A stretch of DNA of 64,000 bases from Streptomyces sp. NBC_01549 (GCF_026339955.1 NZ_JAPEPW010000002.1:1-64000); one strand, 5' to 3'. Positions 16,835-26,580 are shown, counted from the first letter of the stretch. Translations and numbers: made by a program. Notes: generated by a model not told the origin, from the letters alone.

Positions 16835-17190
16835 TCATACGGTCTCCTCCAGCCCGCCGGGGGACAGCGGGTGACGGGCCCGGGCCCGACCTGTGCTCGC
16901 CGCGCCCCCGGCGGCCAGGACCAGTCCGGTCACCGCGGCCACGGCCGCGACCGCATAGGAGCGCCTCCTGCGGGCGCCTCCCGTCCGCGTGGACTTCGCG
17001 CGGACGAACCCCGGCGCCCCAGCCCGGCCCCGAACGTCGCAGAGGTCGCAGAGGTCGCAGAGGTCGCAGAGGTCGCAGAGGTCTTCGAGAGCGCCTCGAA
17101 CGATCTCCCGAACCGGGCGAAGCGTTCGCTGCCGAGTGCTTCAATAGCCCCCGGCAGAACCTGAATCGACCAGCACCGGCCGGCAGGGAG
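16835..17190 (-). pseudogene. Possible broken small membrane protein with 9-bp repeats
   Basis: On the minus strand one frame gives a credible segment IEALGSERFARFGRSFEALSK, followed by five copies of a 9-bp unit (AGAGGTCGC on the + strand, 17039-17085) encoding Ser-Ala-Thr. Another frame gives RRRRSYAVAAVAAVTGLVLAA, a basic stretch plus one membrane helix, ending at a TGA at 16835-16837. The two halves look like one gene out of frame. I do not recognise the family, and it may be chance. Confidence 0.25.
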
Positions 17191-17201
17191 CGAGCACGGG
17201 G

Positions 17202-17663
17202 ATGCGGAAGTCGTACTACGCGGCACACGTCTACATGATCCTGGGAGTGGTCTCCGGGCTGTACTACCGGGAGTTCACCAAAGCCAACGATTTCACCGGC
17301 GACACCCAGCTGGCGCTCATGCACACCCACCTGCTCGCGCTGGGCATGCTGGGCTTCCTCATCATCCTCGCCCTGGACAAGCAGTTCACCCTGTCCGGGA
17401 CGAAACTGTTCACGTACTTCTTCTGGTTCTACAACGCGGGCATCGCGATCACCGTCGCCATGATGTTCGTCCACGGCACCCAGACCGTACTCGGCGACCA
17501 CGTCCCCAAGGCCGTACCGCTGACCGCGGGCCTGGGACACATCCTGCTCACAGCGGGGCTCATCCTGCTGTTCGTACTGCTCGGCAAGCGGCTCAACGAA
17601 TCCGCCGGAGCCGGCCCCGCCGAACCGGAACAGAACAGGGAAACAGCCAAAAGCCCCACCTGA
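17202..17663 (+). CDS. DUF2871 membrane protein
   Basis: A 153-residue protein with four membrane helices (about 7-25, 40-60, 70-95 and 105-130). It is of the DUF2871 type: the opening RKSYYAAHVYMILGVVSGLYYREF and the THLLALGMLGFLI segment are typical. Conserved His residues lie in or next to helices (AHVYM, MHTHLLALG, MFVHGTQ, LGHILL), suggesting haem or metal contact, but no activity is established for the family. The ATG is preceded by GGGAGCG. It stands alone between decayed segments. Confidence 0.8.
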   Translation: MRKSYYAAHVYMILGVVSGLYYREFTKANDFTGDTQLALMHTHLLALGMLGFLIILALDKQFTLSGTKLFTYFFWFYNAGIAITVAMMFVHGTQTVLGDHVPKAVPLTAGLGHILLTAGLILLFVLLGKRLNESAGAGPAEPEQNRETAKSPT

Positions 17664-17805
17664 AAGCCCCGCCTGAAAGCCCGCCCCGAGAGCCCCGAGA
17701 AGCCCGGCCAGAGAAGCCCGGCCCGAGAAGCCCGGCCTTCGAACCGGCCGCCTCCCGGACAGGGCCGGCCGTTCATCCCCGGCAGGACGGGGCGGGCCGG
17801 CCGTC
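17664..17805. repeat. GAGAAGCCCGGCC repeats after DUF2871
   Basis: The stretch after the DUF2871 stop contains three near-copies of GAGAAGCCCGGCC (17695-17740) and earlier CTGAAAGCCCC repeats. No gene is present; the region may act as a transcript end. Confidence 0.45.
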
Positions 17806-17990
17806 TCAGACGGACTGGGCCGCCGGACCCGGCAGCACGCCGGTCAGGGCGGCCGCCCGCAGTACGCCGGATCCGGGGCACGGCGGCCCGCCCCGGTGAG
17901 GGCGGCCAGGCCGTGCCAGCCACTCCACAGGACCTCCGCGAACAGTGCCCCGTCGCCGCCGGCCGCAGTACGCCCTGCGCCGCGTGAAGG
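17806..17990 (-). pseudogene. TetR family C-terminal (WHG-type) remnant
   Basis: One minus frame reads GDGALFAEVLWSGWHGLAALTGAGR, which matches the ligand-domain end of TetR regulators of the WHG class (Trp-His-Gly motif). A shift near 17870 continues it as AAALTGVLPGPAAQSV with a TGA at 17806. The N-terminal helix-turn-helix is not found upstream. Identification rests on one motif. Confidence 0.4.
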
Positions 17991-18807
17991 CGCCGGGAGA
18001 ACGAGCGCCGGCAACTGCCGGGTCAGCGGGCCCTGGAGCCCTGTTGAGCACACGGCTGCCGTAGAGGTGGATCCACAGCCGGACACAGACCGAGCCGACC
18101 CACCCGATCCAGCAGCACACCAGCGAGGATGCGCCGCTACCCTGATCCGGGCCCACACAGACACAGGACAGGAGCATGACACTGCCACGAGCCCCCTTCG
18201 CCGGGCCCCCGTGCCAGCGGGAACCCTCACTCCGCAGGCCGCACGGCGACCGGGTGACCACTCACGCGAAAGCCCGAACACCCGCAGCCATAGCCCTCGT
18301 TCTCACCCCAGACACCCGCCTTCCCCCAAAAGACGGACAAGCCGACATCCACCCCGACCCGCTCAGTGAACCCCCGCCCCCCTCCAGACAGAGCCACGGC
18401 CACCACCAGACAAACCCGCTATCCGGAACCCAGCACACATCGCCCGACACGGCGCACCACGACTGACAGAACATGCCCAGCACGCACCCGAACACCAGCA
18501 CCACCTCAGGCACCCGCGGGGAGCTTCACCGTCGGGGGCGAGGGAGGCAAGCGGACCCTCGCCCCCGAGTTCGGCGGCGATCTGGCGGGTGTGCCGCCGG
18601 GGCGCAGCGCCCGGACGGCTTCGGGGACGAACGTGGGTGGGCCGGTCCAGTGCGACGTGGGCGCCCGTGGGGGAAGCGGCGGAATGCAGCTCCCGGGGGC
18701 GGAACGCACGCAGCGAAGCCGGCGGGCCGGCCGGCCGGCGCGGGTCCGCCGACGCTCACGCCCCGCGGGATTCCCGCTCCGGGAACGCCGGATCTGCCGC
18801 CGCGGGC
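17991..18807. other. Gene-free, C-rich stretch with one strong hairpin
   Basis: No supportable gene. The + strand of 18050-18500 is unusually C- and A-rich (runs of CACC, CCCG). At 18532-18568 TCGGGGGCGAGGG and CCCTCGCCCCCGA form a perfect 13-bp hairpin with an 11-base loop, which could end transcripts from the peroxidase gene. Confidence 0.4.
18532..18568. terminator. Perfect 13-bp inverted repeat, candidate terminator
   Basis: Arms at 18532-18544 and 18556-18568 are fully complementary, with an 11-base loop. There is no T-run on either side. It lies 240 bp past the stop of the peroxidase-like gene. Confidence 0.45.
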
Positions 18808-19398
18808 TCACGTGGGCCCGCGGCCCTCTCGGGCCCCCTGGTAGGGGTAGTGCATCGAGTGATCGCCGGCCTCCCAGGCCGCGCTGAGGCCCGGCGCGCT
18901 CAAGTCCCAGTCCGGGCGGATTTCCCGGGTCACATCGCGGAGATCGCGGCGGAGGTCCTCGATCGACGGCCTGCCCCAGTACCAGTAGCCGTTGTAGACG
19001 CTGTGGATGACCAGGCCCGGCCCCAGGACGAGCGTGTGCGGGATCATCGGGTCGTGACGGGGGTCGGTGTATTCCTGGATCTGAAGGTCCTTCTGCACCT
19101 TGCGGCCGGCGTCGGAAAGGAAGGTCCACTGGCCGCCGACCGCCGCGCGGAACTCGTTGAGTTCAAGGATGTTGTCGGTCGCGATGGTGACGACCTGGGT
19201 GTAGGAGACGGCGATCTCGGAGTAATGGGCCGCCAGTTGAAGGTGCTGCTGATGATCCTTCGGGCAGTAGTGGCCGCGTGAGAGCAGGAGGATCATCGGG
19301 TCGATCCCTTGCAGCCCGCTCAGTCGCCGCCGGGTCCTGGTGTGGTCGGTCAGCTCGTAGTCGGGGAAGGTTCCACCGGGTGTGATGTCGGCGCGCAC
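18808..19398 (-). CDS. AhpC/TSA-type redoxin (peroxiredoxin-like) protein
   Basis: A 196-residue thioredoxin-fold protein. The opening TPGGTFPDYELTDHTRTRRRL and the segment LLLSRGHYCPKDHQQHLQL place a single cysteine where AhpC/TSA peroxiredoxins have the peroxidatic Cys, though the context (GHYCPKD) differs from the usual TxxC. The later TFLSDAGRKVQKDLQI and HTLVLGPGLVIHSVYNGYWYWGRPS fit the family. A peroxidase or thiol-disulphide role is likely but unproven. The GTG start is supported by GAAAGGAAC. The preceding DNA on the same strand is a decayed VOC gene. Confidence 0.75.
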   Translation of the reverse strand: MRADITPGGTFPDYELTDHTRTRRRLSGLQGIDPMILLLSRGHYCPKDHQQHLQLAAHYSEIAVSYTQVVTIATDNILELNEFRAAVGGQWTFLSDAGRKVQKDLQIQEYTDPRHDPMIPHTLVLGPGLVIHSVYNGYWYWGRPSIEDLRRDLRDVTREIRPDWDLSAPGLSAAWEAGDHSMHYPYQGAREGRGPT

Positions 19399-19593
19399 GG
19401 TGTTGTTCCTTTCTCCATGTCGTTCGCTCGGACGTGTGGGGCGTTTGCGTATGCCGGCTTCGACAGGCCGGGATCATGGAACGGGACACGGACATCACCA
19501 AGCCGGCCCGCCGGTCTCGCGGGACGACGCAGCCGCTGCCGACGCCGGCCCCGCACGCAGGAGCCGGGCACCTTGTCAACGGCCCTGATTCGC

Positions 19594-20042
19594 CCGGGCA
19601 TTGTTCCCGGCCAGCGGCCCGAAAGCCGCGCCGTGATCTCCTGCAGCAGCCGGCCGTTGCCGTCCGGATCTCCGAACGAGAGGAACGAGGAGCAAAGCAC
19701 AGCCGCCGGGTTCCGGGCCTGCCACGTATCTCTCGGTCCCGGCGCGATGCACCACCCGCCCGCGTCGCGGAACACCCCGACGCCGCGGTCGGCGCGCTCA
19801 GCATGGGCCGTCTCGATGCCAAAGACGGCCCAGGTGCAGGCTCTCCGCGCAGCCCGGCGCGCTGAGGGCGGCCTCGCGCCAAAGACGGAGCAGGACCAGG
19901 CCGGCGGGGTGAACTGCACCGCCCGCAAGCCCCCGCCGCCGGCGAGGCCGACGTCGGGCCGCCGCCCCGGCGGCTCGCAGAAGTCCTCGGCTCGCCCCTC
20001 CCCGGCGGCCGCCACCACAACCTCGGGTTTCACGTCCACCAC
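19594..20042 (-). pseudogene. VOC (glyoxalase-like) family gene, heavily degenerate
   Basis: The frame opening MVDVKPEVVVAAAGEGRAED resembles the MVDVKLEVVVLPVSDVDRAK start of VOC proteins. GLRAVQFTPPAWSCSVFG corresponds to the conserved VQLTPPGSACS strand, FGIETAHAERADRGV to the linking helix, and FLSFGDPDGNGRLLQEITARLSGR to the C-terminal strand. Many changes and small length differences, including loss of most of the second motif, suggest decay even though the frame stays open. The open frame continues past the homology into the upstream region of the peroxidase gene. Confidence 0.55.
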
Positions 20043-21155
20043 CCTGCTCCTGTCCTGGTGTTGTCACGTGGTGTTAACGGGGGTCACCTGGCCCCGGCCG
20101 GCGTCAGGGGCCCCTGCCCACGCGACTGGATGCCGCTGGGGCTTTTGTCTGTATCCACGCTTGTGCCGGGGGACGGCCGTCCGCAACCCGTACGAGACAC
20201 CGGCCTGCGATCCGGGCCGGGGAACACCGACGGCCTGTGCCCCGTGGTGAGGGCGGGCGGACAGGAAAGGCGGTTCGCGGCGCAGCCGGCAACGGCCCGG
20301 CCGAAGAAACGGGCCTGCGAAGTGAGCGTCCCGCGGCCGTCCTCCGCAGGCCAAAAGCGCCCGGCACAGGGCTTCACCCCCGTTTGCGGCACTCCCGTCT
20401 GCGGTACTCCCGTCTGCGGCACTGCCGCCCGCGAGCAGCGCGCCCGGACCCCGCCACGGCGGCACACCGGCCGGACAGTTCACCGCGCCGGGCCGCCGGA
20501 CACCCGCACAACCCGCCCCGGGAGCACGGCACGTGCGCGAACTCCCCCGCCGGACATCACCAGGCAGCACACCCACCCCCACGGCCCGCTCCGCGCCCGG
20601 TCACCCGCTGCCGCAGCCATCGCGGCCCGCCCCGGGTCCGGCGGCGCTACACGAAAGCGGACAGCCCGGCAAACCCGCCAGCGCTCAAGATCCCGCCCCG
20701 CGCCGTCCACGCTCACGGTGCGGGGCCCGCTTCGCGCGGCTCCCGGCGAGCGCACTGGAAGGCTGCACCTCCCAGCAGGGAGCAAACCGGTCGTGGCACC
20801 GGCAGCGGTCACGGGCGCATGATGAGCACACCGAAATCCGACGAAGGACGGACCGCAGCCGGCCACGACCCCGTTCCGGAGGTCCGGGAAGCACTCCCCG
20901 CCTGCCCCCCCAGTTCGGCGGCTGCGGCCCCTGGAGCCAGCTCCCGCAGCGCGACACCCACCAGGACACTGCGTGCCGCGCTGTGCAGGACCGCACCCGG
21001 CGGTACGCACCAGGCAGCTGGGGGCCGCACGCGCTGGCGCCCGGACCGCTCGCCGGGGCATATCCCCGGCCCCGAAACCAAACGCCGGCAGGCATGGCGG
21101 GGGGCGGCGTCCTGTCGACCCAGTGTCCGCACCGCGCACGGCCCGGAGGCATCCG
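20043..21155. other. 1.1-kb stretch without a recognisable gene
   Basis: Several GC-driven open frames cross the region but none has family features. A 15-bp unit (TGCGG(C/T)ACTCCCGTC) is repeated about three times at 20393-20430. The end of the stretch should contain the promoter of the GlxA-type gene. Confidence 0.35.
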
Positions 21156-22175
21156 ATGAACCGCAAGCACCCCGCAACGGGCCCGCTCACCGTGACCGTG
21201 CTCGTCTTTCCGGGAGTGCGGCTGCTCGATGTGACCGGCCCCATCGAGGTGTTCACGACGGCGAACGAGTTCGGCGGGCGCTATCAGTTGCAGATCGCGT
21301 CCGAGGACGGCACGGAGGTCATCACCTCCGCCGGGACCCGCCTCAGCGCCGACCTGAGCGCCCACGACGTGCAGGAACCGTGCGACATCCTGGTCATCCC
21401 CGGCGGCCCCGAATGGGAAACGATGATCAAGGACGACGCTCTTGTGGACACCGTCCGCCACCTGCACGCCAAGAGTCGCTGCACGGCATCGGTGTGCACG
21501 GGAGCGTTCCTGTTGGCCGCGGCCGGACTCCTCAACGGCCGCCGCGCGGCGACGCACTGGCGCCATTCACGGCAACTGGCCTCCCGTTTCCCCTCCGTGC
21601 AGGTCCAACCGGACGCCATCTTCGTGCGGGACGGACAAATGATGACCTCGGCAGGTGTCAGCGCCGGTATCGACCTGTCCCTGGCCCTCGTCGAAGACCA
21701 CTACGGTGCGCAGGTCGCCCGGTCGGTCGCCAAGGACATGGTCGTCTTCATGCAACGGCCGGGCGGCCAGTCCCAGTTCAGCGTCCGCTCCCGCACACCG
21801 CACACCCGCCAGGAGATGCTCCGCCGGGTCCTGGACGCCGTCGCCGAGGACCCCGGGGCCAACCACACCCTCACCGCCATGGCCCGCAGGGCAGGCATCA
21901 GCGTCCGTCACATGACCCGGCTCTTCGACGACGAGGTGGGAACCACCCCGGCCCGCTACGTCGAACAGGTCAGACTGGAAGCCGCCCAGGTACTGCTGGA
22001 AACCGGCGACGACCCCATGCCGGCCGTGGCACGCCGCACCGGGTTCGGCTCGGCCGAGTCACTCCGCAGAGCGTTCGTGCGGCACCTGGGTGTGACACCT
22101 GGCGCATTCCGGACCAGTTTCCGCACGACCGGCATGCACACCACAGACCCCGCATCCGCACCCACTGCACCGTAG
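21156..22175 (+). CDS. GlxA family AraC-type transcriptional regulator
   Basis: A 339-residue protein with an N-terminal DJ-1/PfpI-like domain (about 10-180) and a C-terminal AraC helix-turn-helix pair (about 215-315). The first contains LLDVTGPIEVFTTAN and the nucleophile-elbow region ASVCTGAFLLAAAG, whose Cys is retained. The second contains TLTAMARRAGISVRHMTRLF and TPARYVEQVRLEAAQVLLE, ending in FGSAESLRRAFVRHLGVTPG. Such regulators usually sense a small metabolite with the PfpI domain. The ATG follows GGAGG. No target gene adjoins it; a second, similar regulator lies at 27133. Confidence 0.9.
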   Translation: MNRKHPATGPLTVTVLVFPGVRLLDVTGPIEVFTTANEFGGRYQLQIASEDGTEVITSAGTRLSADLSAHDVQEPCDILVIPGGPEWETMIKDDALVDTVRHLHAKSRCTASVCTGAFLLAAAGLLNGRRAATHWRHSRQLASRFPSVQVQPDAIFVRDGQMMTSAGVSAGIDLSLALVEDHYGAQVARSVAKDMVVFMQRPGGQSQFSVRSRTPHTRQEMLRRVLDAVAEDPGANHTLTAMARRAGISVRHMTRLFDDEVGTTPARYVEQVRLEAAQVLLETGDDPMPAVARRTGFGSAESLRRAFVRHLGVTPGAFRTSFRTTGMHTTDPASAPTAP

Positions 22176-23758
22176 CCGAGGCACAACACGCCGAAAACGC
22201 ACAACCGCCAGCCACCCCAGGCCACCTCACCACCCGCAGGCCCAGCAGATACACACCCAGGCACACACCCTGATATGCACCCGGGTGCGCGCTGCGGGAT
22301 GCCGGGAGAAGACCCGGGGCACGCGGCGGCGGCCGCCCCGCCCCGTGGAACTCCACGGCATGAACGGCCCGGCGGCCCGGGCGTCGCCCCGCCCTCCGCC
22401 GTACCCGGCCGACCGCGCGAGCCCGCAGTCCGCTCCCACCGCCCCCGCCTCCACACCCGCGCCGGCCGGGAACGTACCGCCGGGGAGACCGCCCCGTCCT
22501 GCCGCACAGTCCCGCGCCTACCTGCACACAGGGACATCACACCCCCGGACCGCAGACCGTTGTCCGTCCCACCCGCCCGCCCCGCACCCCCTCGCACCAC
22601 CGGCGGGCTCACACCGGACGGCCAGACGGCCGGACGGCCGCGCACCAGCCCACCGTCACCGCGCTGAATCCCCGCCCGCGCCGTCCCCGCCCGCGGCCAC
22701 ACACAGGCAGCCGTGCGAGCCGAACATGCCAGGACACGCCCGAGGACCGCACCGGCCACAAGTCCCGCCCCGTGCGCCAGCGTTCACAACGCACACCGCT
22801 GCCCCGGCCGCACAGAAGCCAGCCGTCCGCGAAGGCCGGGGCCGAGCTGTTCCACCGGTCGCTCCGCACCCTCGGGCTCACCAGCACCCAACACCTCTGA
22901 CACCCGGCCCAAGACCCCCCCACCGCGCCCACACCGACACCGAAGCCACCACCACCGTCAACCGGGCGCCGACCCGCCGGCAGACCCGCACCCGGTGACC
23001 AGCAGTGACCTTTACCCAAACTGCTCGGGTCCTGGCCCCACCCAGCACACATTGAAGATCTCTACGGTCCTCGCCCCTTTCTCACACCCCCCGGCGCCCA
23101 TAACGGCGAGCCCGAACGCGTCCTGGCCAGTCTCAGCGCCCCGGCCAAGCAGCGGCACCTTCCCCCCGGCCGGCACGGTCGCCACCGCCGGATCATCCCG
23201 CAGCAGACCGGACAACACCTCAGCACCGGCAGACAGCAACGCCCGCTCCACACCCGATTCCAGCACGGCACCAACACCCCCAGGACGTCCGCGAGTCGCT
23301 TCCCTCACACAAACCCCCAGCCCCACACCGCCAGACAGAACACCGCTCACCGGACAACGCCATGGCAAGCAGGATCACCACTGGCCGACAGCGCACCGCA
23401 CCGCACCGGTACAACCCTGCGCCCCGCCCAACGACCACGAGTGAAATCCACCAAAGCAGCTGAGACCCGGCTGATTCCACACAAGACACTGCGGTGCACT
23501 GCCCACCACGAACAGCAGCAGCCACCGGCCCGCTCGCGAGTTGCGGACACCGGCGCCCTCGCCCGCCGCGCGCTAGGAATGCGTGATGTTGTAGTCAATC
23601 TTCGACTTTCACAGTGGCCACGCTGAGAGAGAGCAATGGCCGTGCGATCTGGGCATCCCGTGGATCGACACCCCGGCCTCCCGGGGTGCCTTCACCCGCC
23701 GCTCGAACTCATCGGCGTTCCTACCCGTCGAAGGGGTTGATGACGTCGGGCACCGGCG
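22176..23758. other. 1.6-kb gene-free stretch, C-rich on the + strand
   Basis: Between the GlxA-type gene and the methyltransferase I find no supportable gene. The + strand is strongly C over G (long runs such as ACCCCCCCACCGCG) between about 22180 and 23450, unlike any coding segment here. The last 200 bp return to normal composition and may be a decayed end of an unknown gene. Confidence 0.4.
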
Positions 23759-24595
23759 TCATGCCTTCAGTGCCACGCCCCCGTACATGGCAACGTCCGA
23801 GTCCTTGACGTCTCCTTCGGCGCCGGGGAGGGGCCGCCACTGGTGCACGAGTGTCACTCCAGGCTCGACCAGTTGCAGGCCGTCGAAGAACGGCTGAACT
23901 TCGGCCCTGGTGCGGTTTCGGGCGGGCATGCCGCGTTTGGTGTACTCGGCGACTACGCTGCCAATCGGTTTCGGGCTGGAATCGGTGGTGACCGTGGACA
24001 TCGCCAGGAAGCTACCGGGCGCCAGCAGCTGCAGGTACTGCTTGACCAGGTCGTATGCCTTCTGGTCGTCGAGGACGAACTGCAGTACCGCGATGATCGA
24101 CAGTGCGACCGGTCGGTCGAGGTCGAGGGTGCCGGTCAGCTCCGGTGCACGCAGGATCGCCTCGGGGTCGTGCATGTCGGCGTGGATGTAGGCGATGCGG
24201 CCCTCAGGGGTACCGGTAAGCCGGGCTCCGGCGTGCGCGAGGACGATGGGATCGTTGTCGACGTAGACGATGCGGGCATCCGGGATGATCCCCTGAGCGA
24301 CCTCATGAAGGTTCGGGGAGGTGGGAATTCCGGTACCGATATCCAGGAACTGGTCGATTCCCTGCTCGGCCAGGTAACGCACGGCCCGGTGCATGAACTT
24401 ACGGTTTTCACGCATCGATATCTGCAGGCCGGGCCACGCGGTGAGCATCTGCTCCGCTGCCGCACGGTCCGGGGGATAGTTGTCCTTTCCTCCGAGTATG
24501 TAGTCGTAGACCCGCGCCGAGTGCGGAGCGCTCGTATCGATCCGAGGGGGTTCATATCCCAGAGGTCGTTTTGTCCAGGTCGTCTCGTCGGGCAC
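23759..24595 (-). CDS. SAM-dependent methyltransferase-like protein (Methyltransf_19/DUF574)
   Basis: A 278-residue protein typical of the actinobacterial DUF574 family. It opens with PPRIDTSAPHSARVYDYILGGKDNY; the glycine-rich SAM site is FLDIGTGIPTSPNLHE; the acidic end of strand 2 is VYVDNDPIVLAHA; ALSIIAVLQFV and GSFLAMST continue the fold. The C-terminal half ends GVTLVHQWRPL. Enzymatic activity has not been shown for most members, and they often lie near the XRE/DUF397 regulators found just upstream here. It shares the strand of those genes with a 115-bp gap. Confidence 0.88.
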   Translation of the reverse strand: MPDETTWTKRPLGYEPPRIDTSAPHSARVYDYILGGKDNYPPDRAAAEQMLTAWPGLQISMRENRKFMHRAVRYLAEQGIDQFLDIGTGIPTSPNLHEVAQGIIPDARIVYVDNDPIVLAHAGARLTGTPEGRIAYIHADMHDPEAILRAPELTGTLDLDRPVALSIIAVLQFVLDDQKAYDLVKQYLQLLAPGSFLAMSTVTTDSSPKPIGSVVAEYTKRGMPARNRTRAEVQPFFDGLQLVEPGVTLVHQWRPLPGAEGDVKDSDVAMYGGVALKA

Positions 24596-24709
24596 TCGCG
24601 TACTCCTCTTGATTGCCTGCGCCAGAATTCTGCGTACGGTGCGGACGAAATCGCTCCGGGGCGCTTCGCCAACGATTCTTATGCCGATTATGCCGAGACC
24701 CGAGCGCCG

Positions 24710-24940
24710 TCAGGAGGCCAACAGGCTGGCCTGACCCGTCTCCCAGCCCTGGGCGAAGACATCGAGTTCGACCTGTGTGAAGATCAGCGCCGGCCCTTCC
24801 GGATCGGTGGACTGACGGACTGCGAAACGGCCGTCGGGCAGTTTCCTGACTTCAACGCAGGCGCCGCCGTTGCTTCCGCTCCACGGCATGTGCCAGCCTT
24901 CCGTCCCCAGTTCCTGAACAGCATTGTGTATGCGATTCAC
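24710..24940 (-). CDS. DUF397 protein
   Basis: A 76-residue protein. WHMPWSGSNGGACVEVRKLPDG and VAVR-like FAVRQSTDPEGPALIFTQVELDVFAQG are the two conserved blocks of DUF397. These small proteins act with a cognate XRE/DUF5753 regulator, probably as its antagonist or partner, in Streptomyces development and antibiotic control (the WhiJ type). The GTG at 24940 is selected because AAGGAG lies ten bases upstream and the gene then starts four bases after the XRE stop, giving near-overlap and likely translational coupling. Confidence 0.88.
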   Translation of the reverse strand: MNRIHNAVQELGTEGWHMPWSGSNGGACVEVRKLPDGRFAVRQSTDPEGPALIFTQVELDVFAQGWETGQASLLAS

Positions 24941-24944
24941 GGGA

Positions 24945-25808
24945 CTACAGCTCCTTGCGAATATCACCGAGGAATTCCCCGGTACGTTGTACTGGTAGGG
25001 CTTGCGCGCACATCCGGTCCAGGGCCGCCTGGTAATTCGTCACATCGTCGTACTCGTCGAGATATACCGCGCCGACGAGATTCTCGATGTACGCGATATC
25101 CGATATTTCCTCATGCGGGAATCGGAAGATATGGAACGGCCCATACATGCCCTCGTGCGCGCAAAGCCCGAACGGCATGATCTGGAGTTTGATGTGCGGC
25201 AGATCGGTCACCTCGATGAGGCGGTCGATCTGCGTCCGCATCACATCGGGCGGAACCATGGGGCGGCGCAGCACCGTTTCGTCCATCACCACCCACAGTT
25301 CGGGCGGTTGGGGCCCGCTGAGCAGTTTCTGGCGCTCCATACGGACGACGACTCTTCGCTCGGCTTCCTCGTCCGCACCATGGAGGCCGGCGCGCAGGAT
25401 GGTCCGCGCGTAGCCCTCGGTCTGGAGCAGCCCGGGGACGTAGTGCGGTTCGTAGACCCGGATGAGGCTCGCCTCTTCCTCAAGGCTCACGTATGCGCTG
25501 AACCAGGCGGGCATCGCGTCCCGGTGGCGGTGCCACCATCCGGGCTGATTGGCCTCCTTCGCCAGGGCGAGGAAGGTCCTGGCCTCGTCTGCGGGGACTC
25601 CGTACGCCCCCAGCAGGGTCTGGATGTACGGGAGCTTCCACTTGCCCTTGGCGAGTTCCATCCGCCGGATCGTCAGGGGAGTGACGTCGAGTACGACCGC
25701 GGCGTCATCGAATGACATTCCGGCATTTTTCCGCAGGTCGCGCAACCGTCTGCCCAGGACCATCAGCCTGACGGTCGAGGCGCCGGCCGCGGACTGAGCT
25801 GGGGTCAC
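24945..25808 (-). CDS. XRE-type regulator with DUF5753 domain (WhiJ-like)
   Basis: A 287-residue protein with an N-terminal helix-turn-helix (about 15-70, LGRRLRDLRKNAGMSFDDAAVVLDVTPLTIRRMELAKG in pieces) and a DUF5753 domain (about 105-280) containing YEPHYVPGLLQTEGYARTIL and the C-terminal YIENLVGAVYLDE. The GTG at 25808 is preceded by AAGGAGG, so the longer upstream frame is not used. It forms an operon with the DUF397 gene, and its promoter region carries direct repeats and a palindrome that could be its own operator. A divergent ATP-binding protein completes the classic triad. Confidence 0.9.
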   Translation of the reverse strand: MTPAQSAAGASTVRLMVLGRRLRDLRKNAGMSFDDAAVVLDVTPLTIRRMELAKGKWKLPYIQTLLGAYGVPADEARTFLALAKEANQPGWWHRHRDAMPAWFSAYVSLEEEASLIRVYEPHYVPGLLQTEGYARTILRAGLHGADEEAERRVVVRMERQKLLSGPQPPELWVVMDETVLRRPMVPPDVMRTQIDRLIEVTDLPHIKLQIMPFGLCAHEGMYGPFHIFRFPHEEISDIAYIENLVGAVYLDEYDDVTNYQAALDRMCAQALPVQRTGEFLGDIRKEL

Positions 25809-25848
25809 GTCCCGCCTCCTTGCACAGCATCCATAGGAGCAGTCTGTC

Positions 25849-25901
25849 ACTCCCTGGTGATATCGACTCCCTGGCGATGTCTCCGTGAAATTATCACGGA
25901 G
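25849..25901. promoter_or_regulatory. Operator-like repeats between XRE and ATP-binding genes
   Basis: Two adjacent 17-bp direct repeats (ACTCCCTGGTGATATCG and ACTCCCTGGCGATGTCT, 25849-25882) run into a perfect palindrome, CTCCGTGA-AATTA-TCACGGAG (25881-25901). The site lies 40-90 bp upstream of the XRE start. It is a strong candidate for autoregulation by the XRE/DUF397 pair. Confidence 0.6.
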
Positions 25902-26148
25902 CATCTTGCTTCGTGACCATGTCGGCGAGCATAGTGGCGCGGTGACCGTGTTCACTCAAGCGTGGCAGTCGGCAGCCGCGCAGGCCTGGGCACCAGGTCT
26001 CTTCGCAAAGTCCCGCATCGGACGTCCCATGTGCGGCGCAGAGGTGTGCCGCTGCCGCACGGCCTCGGCCCGGGACGCGTCCACGCTTGTGGGGTTCGGC
26101 CCCTGGACAGGTCACGTGCGGCACTCACCCCCCATGACGAGGATTCCC

Positions 26149-26580
26149 GTGGCCATCACTGATATGACCTTCCAGCGCGCTCCCTCCCCAACGAACTTGA
26201 CCTTCGAACTTCCGACGCACGCAGCCTCCGTCGGTGAGGCTCGCCGCCGCGTCCGTGCCCACCTCAGCCGTCAGAGTTGTTGTGACGACACCTGCGAGAC
26301 CGCGGTCTTGCTGGTCAGCGAACTGGTGACGAACGCGGTGCGGCACACACGAAGTCCCCGGGTGAAGTGCTCCGTCGGGCTGGAGGCGGACACGGTCCGT
26401 ATCGAGGTGGAGGACCACGGCGAGGGCGGCGCCCCTGTCGTGCTGGTCCAGGCTGCCGCCGATGACATGCACGGGCGAGGTCTGCACCTGGTGGCGGCAC
26501 TCTCGCAGGAGTGGGGGGTCCGCGAAAGGAACGGCGGTCCCGGCTGCGTGGTGTGGGCACTCGTGTCCGCCGTCGAATGA
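26149..26580 (+). CDS. ATP-binding protein, anti-sigma-factor-like (HATPase_c_2)
   Basis: A 143-residue GHKL ATPase. Residues 15-140 hold the N-box VSELVTNAVRHTRSP, the G1 region VEDHGEGGAPVV and the G2 region HGRGLHLVAALSQEWGV, as in RsbW or SpoIIAB-like kinases. Members linked to XRE/DUF397 genes are thought to act as regulators of development, but targets are mostly unknown. GTG 26149 has GAGG at a good distance; the ATG at 26134 lacks a site. It is divergent from the XRE operon and shares its operator region. Confidence 0.85.
   Translation: MAITDMTFQRAPSPTNLTFELPTHAASVGEARRRVRAHLSRQSCCDDTCETAVLLVSELVTNAVRHTRSPRVKCSVGLEADTVRIEVEDHGEGGAPVVLVQAAADDMHGRGLHLVAALSQEWGVRERNGGPGCVVWALVSAVE

Noticed and set aside
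17039..17090. Five 9-bp repeats as a possible CRISPR or iteron array
   Set aside because: Units are contiguous with no spacers and too short for CRISPR; no replication gene is near.
20084..20467. Frame with three PQTGV repeats on the minus strand
   Set aside because: The repeat comes from a 15-bp DNA repeat; the surrounding residues do not look like protein and no start is credible.
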